A DNA stretch of 64,000 bases from Pseudochryseolinea flava (GTDB lineage Bacteria; Bacteroidota; Bacteroidia; Cytophagales; Cyclobacteriaceae), in assembly GCF_003286915.1 (NCBI RefSeq), contig NZ_QMFY01000001.1, forward strand, positions 372,001 through 436,000. Direction: 5' to 3'. Shown here in pieces: positions 1 through 6,269 of this stretch (the stretch's first letter is position 1; every line of letters starts with the position of its first letter). The notes below the pieces were generated by a model. That model searched no databases, was not told the DNA's origin, and worked only from the letters and a program-made list of their open reading frames with translations. The position numbers were made by a program, and so were the translations under genes.

Positions 1-2
1 TC

Positions 3-740
3 GCGGCAACATCGCTTAAAGAAAACACTGCACAACAATATGAATTCATCTGGACACCAGGGTACGAATTCGTAGACGACACGCAAACATCATTAACCTC
101 CGAAATCATTTTCTTCGTTCTCGACAAGTCCAACAACCGCGTTCAGAAAAAGGTAAAGATCAAAGTCTTCGACACCGAGAATATGGTGAAGAAAGATGCA
201 CATCTCTTCCAGAAGTACCGCACAAACCTCGTCGACGCTATGGTGCTGATTCAGCAACTCGACGCGCACCAGAAAAAATTAAATGGTGATTACAAAAAAG
301 CGAAGAAAGGAAAGAAACATCGCTCTATCGTAAACGCATCGCTTGGCGCCGTAACAGGTTTTACGCCTATCGCCGTAGATAATCCGGATCAAGCGAAGGT
401 GGTATCGGGCATTGGCGGAACAACGGTGTTGACGTTGGGTACACTTGAAGCGACGGAAGTGATCGGTCGTTCGAAGGAGAGTATTATGGACAAGATCAAG
501 ATCGGAATTGACATCCGGAATAAGACGCAAACAATGGGCGACGAATTTGCGCGTAAGTATGCGTTGAAGTCATCGCGTCGTAGTGCCGAGTTTGACAAGG
601 ACATTGAAAAGCTTCGAGCCGCGTTGAACGACCAGCGTATCGTGTTATTGGAGCTCGACGCGTATAATAAGAATGCCGGAAAAATCGACGATAAGGATAT
701 CAAGAAGGTTTTTCTTGATTACGGCGAAGAATCGAAGTAA
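3..740 (+). CDS. Hypothetical protein, 5' end outside window
   Basis: The frame is open from the left edge, so the start lies outside the window; about 245 residues are visible and an internal ATG at 183 is unlikely to be the real start. I recognise no family. A beta-rich segment with aromatic residues (YEFIWTPGYEF) comes first, then a lysine-rich helical stretch, two small-residue segments (ASLGAVTGF and GIGGTTVLTLGTL) that could form a helical hairpin at or in a membrane, and a charged helical C-terminus. No function is proposed. The next gene on this strand is tRNA-Ser, which has its own promoter. Confidence 0.7.
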   Translation, partial: AATSLKENTAQQYEFIWTPGYEFVDDTQTSLTSEIIFFVLDKSNNRVQKKVKIKVFDTENMVKKDAHLFQKYRTNLVDAMVLIQQLDAHQKKLNGDYKKAKKGKKHRSIVNASLGAVTGFTPIAVDNPDQAKVVSGIGGTTVLTLGTLEATEVIGRSKESIMDKIKIGIDIRNKTQTMGDEFARKYALKSSRRSAEFDKDIEKLRAALNDQRIVLLELDAYNKNAGKIDDKDIKKVFLDYGEESK

Positions 741-766
741 AAAATGCACAAAGTTTGCGTTTTGGA

Positions 767-797
767 TTTGCCAAAACCCCGAAAACGTATAAATTTG
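767..797 (+). promoter_or_regulatory. Bacteroidota-type promoter of tRNA-Ser
   Basis: TTTG at 767-770 and TAAATTTG at 790-797 match the -33/-7 elements of the Bacteroidota primary sigma factor (TTTG, about 19 bp, TAnnTTTG). It lies about 60 bp upstream of the mature tRNA, consistent with a short 5' leader. Confidence 0.6.
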
Positions 798-859
798 CAG
801 CCTCATTTTAGATAAACCGAGTCCCACCTGCGCTTTCAGAAGCTCGGGAGGGTAAACAC

Positions 860-944
860 AGAGGAGTGGTAGAGCGGTTTATTGCACCGGTCTTGAAAAC
901 CGGAGACCGTAACAGGTCCGGGGGTTCGAATCCCTCCTCCTCTG
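860..944 (+). tRNA. tRNA-Ser (anticodon TGA)
   Basis: A full class II cloverleaf can be drawn. The acceptor stem pairs AGAGGAG (860-866) with CTCCTCT (937-943) and the discriminator is G944. The anticodon stem CCGGT/ACCGG encloses the loop CTTGAAA, with anticodon TGA at 894-896. The long variable arm (904-919) has a GACC/GGTC stem typical of tRNA-Ser. The T arm is GGGGG-TTCGAAT-CCCTC (920-936). The 3' CCA is not encoded. TGA reads UCA and, by wobble, other UCN codons. Confidence 0.95.
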
Positions 945-969
945 CTGAGTAAAAGTCAAACAAAGTCAA

Positions 970-1003
970 AACCTCGAAATCATCACGATTTCGAGGTTTT
1001 TTC
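970..1003 (+). terminator. Rho-independent terminator after tRNA-Ser
   Basis: A perfect 10-bp stem, CCTCGAAATC (972-981) with GATTTCGAGG (987-996), closes a 5-nt loop and is followed directly by six T. It lies 27 bp after the tRNA 3' end. Confidence 0.9.
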
Positions 1004-1071
1004 GTTTTGGGGCCTACCAAAACAACCATAAAATCATAATCCTCTGGCGCTTAGAAAGGTAAAATGCATCC

Positions 1072-1224
1072 ATGTTCGCCAATATCACCGAAGAAAAACT
1101 CAGAAACCTCGCGTTAGATTATGGCTATTATGACCAGTCACATTTGAATCACCACTTCAAAGAATTCACGGGCATAAGTCCAAAAGCCTACTTTAGCAAT
1201 TTTATTTCAGCCGACAACGCATGA
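1072..1224 (+). pseudogene. Remnant of an AraC-family regulator (C-terminal HTH only)
   Basis: Fifty codons encode the final helix-turn-helix segment of an AraC/XylS regulator: LALDYGYYDQSHLNHHFKEF followed by TGISPKAYF, the usual second recognition helix and tail. A stop codon (TAA, 1060-1062) precedes it in frame and there is no room for the sensor domain or first HTH, so this is a 5'-truncated relic. It lies directly upstream of a broken VOC gene; the two probably formed a regulator-enzyme pair that has decayed. Confidence 0.7.
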
Positions 1225-1296
1225 CTCAATGTCGTTTTCATACAATGCAGCCTTTGCAACAGCGCCGACATTTGTATCACATTAAAAACGACACAA

Positions 1297-1699
1297 ATGA
1301 ATATTACTTCTTTATCTGTTTCCCTCACGGTGAATGATGTAAAATCTTCTAGTGATTACTTGATGCGCCACTTTGGCTTCAAAAAAAAAATTGCCGCCGA
1401 TGGTTTTGCCTCGCTAATGCATGAAGCCTCTGGGATAAACATCATCTACATGCAAACGGGACTTGAAGTACTACCCACATTTTTAAGAGACGTTCCTGTT
1501 CGCGGTACTATACTCGCATTTGTTACCAACGACATTGAAGCAGAAGAAGCAAGACTGCAAAACGAGGGCGTTAGAATCTCACTGCCGCTGCAAAACCGAG
1601 GAATGGGGTGAAAAACTATTTATGGTTACGGACCCCAATAGCGTTGTTATCGAGGTCGTGGAATGGGTAAACCAACCAGAAGGTTCGTGGAATGGATAA
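1297..1699 (+). pseudogene. Frameshifted VOC-family (glyoxalase/bleomycin-resistance-like) gene
   Basis: Residues 1-97 from ATG 1297 form a VOC fold start (SVSLTVNDVKSSSDYL, then FGF), but the frame ends in TGA at 1609-1611. Deleting one A from the run of four in GCAAAACC near 1592 restores a continuation, EEWGEKLFMVTDPNSVVIEV and QPEGSWNG, which is the classic VOC C-terminus carrying the last metal-ligand Glu, ending in TAA at 1697-1699. Intact length would be about 134 residues, normal for the family. The single-base insertion could be a real mutation or a homopolymer sequencing error; the neighbouring AraC relic favours real decay. Confidence 0.75.
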
Positions 1700-1743
1700 G
1701 TTTTTTGAGTGATGGGCAATTGGTTACTAGCTAGTGTCCGTAA

Positions 1744-1851
1744 AAAAATTTTCATCACGGGCACAAAAACCGGATCGCACTTTACGCTTATCAGCTTTTG
1801 AAAGGCCCACTGAGTCGTCTAATTCAAGGCGTGGATTATTTGCAAAAATAA
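1744..1851 (+). pseudogene. Possible C-terminal remnant of an unidentified gene
   Basis: After a TAA (1741-1743) a frame of 35 codons reads HHGHKNRIALYAYQLLKG then PLSRLIQGVDYLQK before TAA. The composition looks protein-like rather than random, but there is no start codon and no family I can name. It sits between the broken VOC gene and the BtrH-like gene, in DNA that otherwise holds nothing I recognise (1700-1982). Confidence 0.25.
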
Positions 1852-1982
1852 GAATTCCCCCAGGACACTCGTAGCCATTGGTAGCATGCTGTAAAAATCC
1901 GTTCTAAAGTTCTCGTGAATTATTTTGGCTTTATAAAGGACTGCTGACATACTGTTGACAGTGCGTCAATCAACTTTGTATC

Positions 1983-2963
1983 ATGATCATAAAAAACATA
2001 GCAGCATTTGACGGACAGCATTGCGAAACCACTACCACTGGCACGTTGCTGCGTCAATTGGATATTAACCTTTCTGAGCCGATGTTGTTCGGGCTCGGCG
2101 AAGGATTAGCCTTCATCTTCTGGAAGATGAAGGCTATGGACTATCCTTTCATCGGGGGTCGTGTTAAACCAGATGTTCTTACACAAAACATCTGTCGTCA
2201 TTTGAAGCTTGACTTAGTCTCGCAAGAAACGACTTCTATTTCAAAAGCGTGGGAGAACGTTACGCAACAACTCGACAAGGGAATTGTCGTGGGATTAAAA
2301 CTGGATTGTTATTACCTAGAGTATTTTTCACACGCCATTCATTTTGCCGGCCACTATGCTGCGATGTATGGCTATGATCAAAACAACGCATACATGGTAG
2401 ACACCTGTCAGCAGGGTGCCCTGGTGAAGACAAGTTTAAAAAGTCTAGCGTCGGCGAGAGCAGCAAAAGGTCCTATGTCATCCAAAAATTTATCGTACAC
2501 CATCACTAAAACAAGTCGGACTTTTGATCTTCAAGTTGCTATTCAAGAGGCGATCAGAAATAATGCAAACGCTTACCTCAATCCGCCCATCAACAACATC
2601 AACTTCAAAGGGATAAAAAAAGCTAGCACTCAAATCATCAAATGGTTTAAGTCCAGCCGTGACATCACCGGTGACTTTAGCGGTGCGGCAGCACTCATGG
2701 AAAAAGCAGGCACAGGTGGCGCGCTGTTTAGAAATTTGTACCGTGATTTTTTGAAAGAAAGCTTCGCGCTATTGAAACACGAGTTGCTCGAAGAAGCACA
2801 TCAAGATTTTATCGGCATTGCCGGCGATTGGACCGAAGTGTCAAAATTGTTCTTGAAAACAAGCGAAACCAAGGACATTAAATATATCGAACAGGCTTCC
2901 GAAAAAATGAATCTGTTATCATCGAAAGAAAAGGAAGCGATGGAGAAGCTTGCGCGCATTTAA
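1983..2963 (+). CDS. BtrH N-terminal-domain protein with DUF4872-like C-terminus
   Basis: The 326-residue protein starts with the BtrH signature: an HCET motif (Cys near residue 14), then LSEPMLFGLGEGLAFIFW, and later HFAGHYAAMYGYD and MVDTCQQG, the pattern of a papain-like Cys/His fold. BtrH in butirosin biosynthesis transfers an acyl group from an acyl carrier protein to an aminoglycoside. The C-terminal helical half (from about residue 175) matches the DUF4872-type region that usually follows. No acyl carrier protein, acyl-CoA ligase or other biosynthetic gene is adjacent, so the substrate is unknown. The upstream sequence ends in CAACTTTG about 10 bp before the ATG, one base off a TAnnTTTG element. 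Confidence 0.75.
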   Translation: MIIKNIAAFDGQHCETTTTGTLLRQLDINLSEPMLFGLGEGLAFIFWKMKAMDYPFIGGRVKPDVLTQNICRHLKLDLVSQETTSISKAWENVTQQLDKGIVVGLKLDCYYLEYFSHAIHFAGHYAAMYGYDQNNAYMVDTCQQGALVKTSLKSLASARAAKGPMSSKNLSYTITKTSRTFDLQVAIQEAIRNNANAYLNPPINNINFKGIKKASTQIIKWFKSSRDITGDFSGAAALMEKAGTGGALFRNLYRDFLKESFALLKHELLEEAHQDFIGIAGDWTEVSKLFLKTSETKDIKYIEQASEKMNLLSSKEKEAMEKLARI

Positions 2964-3086
2964 AGTTTGACAAGTTGCGCTGAAAATCTCTTTCGCATCT
3001 GGAGGAAGTCGATGGTTTTAAACGGATCAAATGTTTCCATATGTGAAACGTGTAGACTTGCCGAAAAAACTTGATTGACTTCGCGT

Positions 3087-3187
3087 GAGGGATGGAGGCA
3101 TTTGTTTGAGCCCGAAATGGCCCCGATAGCTATCGGGAAGTGGGTGGACTGGCGAGTGCCGAGAGCCCGACCCGAAGGGGCACGCCC
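3087..3187. repeat. GC-rich palindromic intergenic element, candidate dispersed repeat or structured RNA
   Basis: The gap 2964-3280 has no convincing gene. It contains GAGGGATGGAGGC at 3087-3099, a perfect 16-bp palindrome CCCGATAGCTATCGGG at 3122-3137, and a GC-rich tail ending GGGGCACGCCC (3177-3187). From memory, palindromes of this exact core following a GAGGGAT motif recur between genes in many Bacteroidota genomes. Only one copy is visible here, so its repeat nature is not shown by this window. It lies between two convergent genes. Confidence 0.45.
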
Positions 3188-3280
3188 TATTACAAGCACT
3201 CTTGCAAACCACATCTCACCGAGTTTAAAACTGATGAAACATGCCACTGAAGAAAACACTATTCAACGCAATTTCACCTC

Positions 3281-3640
3281 TTACAAATAACCCAAATCTT
3301 TCAAGGGCTTGTTAAAGTGTACGTCGTTTGTATTTGGATTAAGACACATTGCCACTGCCGTGTCTAGTGCGACAATTTTTTCTTCGTAGTCGTAGTACTC
3401 CTGTTTACCTTCGTATAAGGATAGGTCGTGATAGAGCGCTGGCACAACGCCGATCAGCTGATACATCACGTCTTTGGGAACGTCTTGTTTTGTTGCCCAT
3501 TCTTTTTTTACAGTCTCTAAAAAATCATACAGCTTGTCAAGAAGATGGTAGTCTAGCCCGCGATTAAAATGGTACTTGATAAGTAGTCCATTCTCTTTGT
3601 TATATAGTAATTCGACCAGTTGATTTGCAAAATTTTCCAT
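3281..3640 (-). CDS. Conserved-looking hypothetical protein
   Basis: The 119-residue soluble protein is acidic and rich in Tyr, Leu and Asp (DKLYDFLETVKKEWATKQDV; YEGKQEYYDYEEKIVALDTA). It has no signal peptide or membrane segment and no motif I recognise. Composition and frame are typical of real genes in this window. The start ATG at 3640 follows an A-rich leader containing AAAGGAAA. It converges with the BtrH-like gene. Confidence 0.6.
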   Translation of the reverse strand: MENFANQLVELLYNKENGLLIKYHFNRGLDYHLLDKLYDFLETVKKEWATKQDVPKDVMYQLIGVVPALYHDLSLYEGKQEYYDYEEKIVALDTAVAMCLNPNTNDVHFNKPLKDLGYL

Positions 3641-3696
3641 GTGTGATTAAAAGTAAAATTTCCTTTGAACTACCGCAATTATCGAAAGGTCTTCAA

Positions 3697-3727
3697 ATAA
3701 AAAAAGCTCGCTAAAAAAGCGAGCTTA
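3697..3727 (-). terminator. Hairpin with T-run on the minus strand
   Basis: AAGCTCGC (3704-3711) pairs with GCGAGCTT (3719-3726) around a short A/T loop. On the minus strand it is followed by seven T, so it would stop transcription arriving from higher coordinates. The only minus-strand coding candidate there is a short protein-like tail at 3769-3855. Confidence 0.6.
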
Positions 3728-3864
3728 AATAAGCAGGGCAAAAGGCGATAAGCGAACGTTTTGGTGCTCTATCCGCTTTTTTTGGGATGGCCAGCGTGAT
3801 CGTATTTTTCCAATACTTGATCCGGAGCCAAGAAAGGCGTTAACTTTAATAAATACTTTCTACG

Positions 3865-4518
3865 ATGAACCCCACACCTATCATCAGTGACAAACGTCGA
3901 CAACTCGAAATCTGCGCCGTAGTTTCTACTGGCATCGGGAAATTTGTTTTTATGGACTGGCTGGGTTGGAAACTTCCATTCATATCCGTCGCCATCATAG
4001 CGTGGGTCGCTTATGTGATTATCCGCCAGCGTCAAGAACCGGGTATTTTATCTTACTGGGGCTTTCGTACTGACAATTTTAAAGAAGTACTACGAATTGT
4101 ATTGCCCTTCGGGATCGTGGCCGTGGTGCTTTTCTTCATCGTAGGTTGTTCCTTAAACACGATAAACCTATCATGGCATATACTACCGATACTCATATTG
4201 TATCCGATATGGGGCACGATACAACAATTTTTGGTGATTGGTCTCGTAGCCGGAAATTCAAAAGACCTGGAGCGTAACAAATTCTCCAACGCGTTGATTA
4301 TATTCTTAACCGCGTTACTCTTCGGACTGCTACACTATCCGTTTTATTGGCTTGTCGCTGGCACTTTCGTACTCGCACTATTTTATGGTTATGTGTATTT
4401 GAAAGCGCGCAATGTTTACGTGATGGGAATATTTCATGGCTGGTTAGGTGGATTATTCTTCTACACTGTCGTTGGGCGTGATCCGCTCCAGGAAGTATTT
4501 GGAAAGTTTCTACATTAA
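3865..4518 (+). CDS. CPBP-family membrane protein with altered catalytic motif
   Basis: A 217-residue polytopic membrane protein with about six hydrophobic helices. The CPBP (CAAX protease and bacteriocin-processing, Abi) family is shown by motif 2, FGLLHYPF (His157), and the last motif, HGWLGG (His191). Motif 1, normally EExxxR and carrying the general-base Glu, reads QQFLVI here (Gln120-Gln121, with Ile for Arg). Loss of both glutamates and the arginine suggests a non-proteolytic relative. No bacteriocin cluster is adjacent. The start ATG at 3865 lacks a Shine-Dalgarno sequence, which is usual in this phylum. Confidence 0.75.
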   Translation: MNPTPIISDKRRQLEICAVVSTGIGKFVFMDWLGWKLPFISVAIIAWVAYVIIRQRQEPGILSYWGFRTDNFKEVLRIVLPFGIVAVVLFFIVGCSLNTINLSWHILPILILYPIWGTIQQFLVIGLVAGNSKDLERNKFSNALIIFLTALLFGLLHYPFYWLVAGTFVLALFYGYVYLKARNVYVMGIFHGWLGGLFFYTVVGRDPLQEVFGKFLH

Positions 4519-4586
4519 CGTAAGTAGTTGAGCGTTTCTTAGATCCTAAATTGTGATCAATTTCAACTTCAAATTGTAAACCATTC

Positions 4587-4793
4587 ATGATTTTATTGAT
4601 TGTAAAAATTCTTATCGCTATCGCAGGCACACTTGCCGCAGGCTTCTTTGTCGTGGTGGGTTTGACTAATCGCAGTCGGTCTTATGTTAGAACTGGGTTA
4701 ATTGTTTTTCTTGTCACTGTTGCGATTGTGGCGATAGTCACTTGTCTGAATGGTGATTTCGGGGATTTAATGATGGGCGTTGACCGATATTGA
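4587..4793 (+). CDS. Small two-helix membrane protein
   Basis: The 68-residue protein consists of two hydrophobic segments, LLIVKILIAIAGTLAAGFFV and GLIVFLVTVAIVAIVTCL, joined by a basic loop (NRSRSYVR), with a short acidic tail. No family is recognised. It follows the CPBP gene by 68 bp on the same strand and may be co-transcribed. After it, 4794-4949 shows nothing recognisable. Confidence 0.5.
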   Translation: MILLIVKILIAIAGTLAAGFFVVVGLTNRSRSYVRTGLIVFLVTVAIVAIVTCLNGDFGDLMMGVDRY

Positions 4794-4949
4794 GGAGATG
4801 TAACAATGGTAGAATCATTTTTTTAAGAAGCGCGACATTTGTCTTCTCCGACTGAAAATCAATTTACGTTCTAAAGTACAGTTGGGGCAATTAGAGCTTG
4901 ATATCGAACTTACCTTAAACACATGATTCGAAATCAGAATAAAAAAATA

Positions 4950-4992
4950 TTGTTACGCTTTAGGTAACAACAGAAAAGTTGCTTTACCTTTG
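4950..4992 (+). promoter_or_regulatory. Promoter with inverted-repeat operator
   Basis: TACCTTTG at 4985-4992 is an exact TAnnTTTG -7 element. A perfect inverted repeat, TTGTTAC-N7-GTAACAA (4950-4970), sits where the -33 element should be, so a dimeric regulator bound there would compete with or assist the polymerase. Transcription would start near 4998 and read through the mini-ORF toward the tRNA-like genes and RNA ligase. Confidence 0.55.
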
Positions 4993-5010
4993 TATCACAA
5001 GAAATCAAAA

Positions 5011-5121
5011 ATGACAATGAAACTCGGCATCAATACATTACAACTCAGCTCATGGCTTCAGGGCACGCGTTTTTCAGCGGCTGGGGGGTCATGGCATTAT
5101 CCGGGGACGTCTATATTATAG
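5011..5121 (+). CDS. 36-codon leader-type mini-ORF
   Basis: ATG at 5011 lies about 13 nt after the predicted start of transcription and opens 36 codons ending in TAG (5119-5121). The peptide is not obviously membrane-bound or secreted; it contains two Trp codons (LSSWLQG and GGSWHYPG). A terminator hairpin begins 27 nt after the stop. This arrangement resembles a leader peptide with attenuator, but no amino-acid biosynthesis gene follows. It could also be a small regulatory RNA with incidental coding potential. Confidence 0.35.
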   Translation: MTMKLGINTLQLSSWLQGTRFSAAGGSWHYPGTSIL

Positions 5122-5147
5122 ATAGAAATTCGATTCGCAAAGAATAG

Positions 5148-5182
5148 AAGCCCTGGGTAATCGCTCGGGGCTTTTTCTTTTT
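5148..5182 (+). terminator. Terminator or attenuator hairpin upstream of tRNA-like genes
   Basis: AAGCCC (5148-5153) pairs with GGGCTT (5168-5173), the stem extending with a few less perfect pairs, followed by TTTCTTTTT. It either ends a short transcript from the 4950-4992 promoter or acts as an attenuator, since no gene intervenes before the tRNA-like pair at 5298. Confidence 0.65.
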
Positions 5183-5297
5183 AAAGCTCCCGACTCGCAT
5201 CAATAAGCATTCACATTCAAGGTTGATTTTATCATCCTCCTGGAAAGCTATTGCCTTGCGCATAGCGCTCACGTTGGATTGCCAAAAAAATTCATTT

Positions 5298-5371
5298 GCA
5301 GCATACGCATACATGGTGGTGCACCTGGCCTCCAACTAGGAATAGAGTCGGTTCGAATCCGACATGCTGCA
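5298..5371 (+). tRNA. Degenerate tRNA-like gene 1 (anticodon ambiguous: TCC Gly or CCA Trp)
   Basis: The acceptor stem is perfect: GCAGCAT (5298-5304) with ATGCTGC (5364-5370). The T arm is perfect: GTCGG-TTCGAAT-CCGAC (5347-5363). The D arm GCAT/GTGC encloses ACATGGTG, with the usual GG. The anticodon stem CCTGG/CTAGG (5324-5328/5336-5340) leaves the loop CCTCCAA. Strict counting gives anticodon TCC, but then base 33 is C rather than the near-invariant T; reading T5331 as base 33 gives CCA, as in its neighbour. Base 8 is A instead of T and the variable loop is six bases. It may be a non-decoding tRNA mimic. CCA is not encoded. Confidence 0.6.
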
Positions 5372-5376
5372 CATTT

Positions 5377-5448
5377 ACATCGGAATGCCAATGGTGGCGA
5401 ACTGGACTCCAAATCCGGTTGTGGTGAGTTCGATTCTCACGCGATGTG
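5377..5448 (+). tRNA. tRNA-Trp-like gene 2 (anticodon CCA)
   Basis: Starts 5 nt after tRNA-like 1. The anticodon arm CTGGA-CTCCAAA-TCCGG (5402-5418) has T33 and anticodon CCA (5409-5411), and closely resembles ordinary tRNA-Trp anticodon arms. The T arm GTGAG-TTCGATT-CTCAC (5424-5440) is perfect. The acceptor pairs ACATCGG (5377-5383) with GCGATGT (5441-5447), with a G-G mismatch at the inner pair. The D arm is reduced, GCCA/TGGC with a four-base loop. It shares ATGGTGG and CTCCAA at nearly identical spacing with gene 1, so the two look like diverged duplicates. The RNA ligase gene follows 61 bp later. Confidence 0.65.
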
Positions 5449-5499
5449 CAACAGCTACGGATCAAACTGTGCTGTTTATATTTTATAAAAACTAAAATT

Positions 5500-5504
5500 G
5501 GAGG
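5500..5504 (+). promoter_or_regulatory. Strong Shine-Dalgarno sequence deciding the ligase start
   Basis: GGAGG lies five bases before ATG 5510. Canonical Shine-Dalgarno sites are uncommon in Bacteroidota, where A-rich leaders dominate. It argues for ATG 5510 over the in-frame TTG at 5498, and fits a gene acquired from a phage or another phylum. Confidence 0.7.
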
Positions 5505-5509
5505 TAACT

Positions 5510-6151
5510 ATGAAAGAGTACCACAAAATTCAAACGGTGTTCCTGCGTACGCCGGAAAGTAAATTTAAAACCTTGATGGAAGGTCATTGGGCACTTCCTG
5601 AATTTGAGCTATTAAAGGATGTTCAATGGGTATGGTCAGAAAAGATTGATGGAACTAACATCCGGATTATGTGGGATGGAGAACAAGTCCGTTTCGGCGG
5701 TAGAACCGATGATGCTCACATTCCATCATTCCTACTAAATGTACTGCAAGAAAAATTCACACCGTCCCTATTGCGAGCTGTATTCAAAGACGCGAAGGCC
5801 GTCTGCATTTACGGAGAGGGATACGGTCATAAGATTCAAAAAGGCGAGCACTACATCGCCAACGGTTGTGATTTTATTCTGTTTGACGTGCTTGTTGATG
5901 GATGGTGGCTAACCCGTAGCAATCTCGAAGATGTATCCACAAAAATGAATATTGCTATCGTACCACTAATCGGTAAAGGTACACTGATGGAGGCTATCGA
6001 CTTTGTGAAGAAAGGTTTTACATCAACGATCGCACAAAATAAAGCATACGTTGCCGAAGGTTTGATCTGCAAACCAGCGATTGAATTATTCAATCGACAA
6101 GGCACCCGGATTGTTGCCAAGATCAAACACCGCGATTTTATTGGCAAGTAA
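5510..6151 (+). CDS. Minimal RNA ligase, Rnl2-like nucleotidyltransferase
   Basis: The 213-residue protein carries the covalent nucleotidyltransferase motifs in order: motif I EKIDGTNIR (Lys45 as the AMP-accepting residue), VRFGGRTDD (about 61-67), motif III IYGEGYG (100-106), motif IIIa FILFDVLV (122-129), motif IV AEGLICK (182-188) and motif V VAKIKHRDF (202-210). Family members join RNA 3'-OH and 5'-phosphate ends using ATP. T4 Rnl2 is 334 residues; here the protein ends after motif V, so the C-terminal domain is absent. The gene follows two tRNA-like genes on the same strand, suggesting those RNAs are its substrates. A DNA-ligase role is possible but less likely, as no OB domain is present. 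Confidence 0.85.
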   Translation: MKEYHKIQTVFLRTPESKFKTLMEGHWALPEFELLKDVQWVWSEKIDGTNIRIMWDGEQVRFGGRTDDAHIPSFLLNVLQEKFTPSLLRAVFKDAKAVCIYGEGYGHKIQKGEHYIANGCDFILFDVLVDGWWLTRSNLEDVSTKMNIAIVPLIGKGTLMEAIDFVKKGFTSTIAQNKAYVAEGLICKPAIELFNRQGTRIVAKIKHRDFIGK

Positions 6152-6152
6152 T

Positions 6153-6184
6153 GATCAGGGCACACTACCTTGTGTGACCCTGAT
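6153..6184 (+). terminator. Hairpin after the RNA ligase
   Basis: ATCAGGGCACAC pairs with GTGTGACCCTGAT (bulged A), a strong stem starting a few bases after the TAA (6149-6151). No T-run follows, so it may be an RNA-stabilising or Rho-type end rather than a classic intrinsic terminator. Confidence 0.5.
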
Positions 6185-6269
6185 ACATTAAACACATTTT
6201 ACATAACCAAACCCGAATTGGTGCGTGTATATTACTTTTTTGATTATGGTCGAAGAACACATTATAGAA

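Noticed and set aside
2960-3290. Frames on both strands through the GC-rich palindromic element
   Set aside because: They are open only because of the repeat's composition; one contains a Gly/Arg/Pro-rich run with no protein character.
3769-4035. 88-codon minus-strand frame overlapping the CPBP gene
   Set aside because: The 5' two thirds are antisense to a well-supported membrane-protein gene and there is no plausible start for the tail alone.
5111-5335. 74-codon minus-strand frame across the terminator and tRNA-like gene 1
   Set aside because: It runs through the 5148-5182 hairpin and the tRNA-like acceptor and D arms, and its composition (KKKKP run) is dictated by them.
5377-5448. Ordinary housekeeping tRNA-Trp
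   Set aside because: The D arm is reduced, the acceptor has a G-G mismatch and it is paired with an odd duplicate beside a ligase, unlike a standard housekeeping tRNA-Trp.
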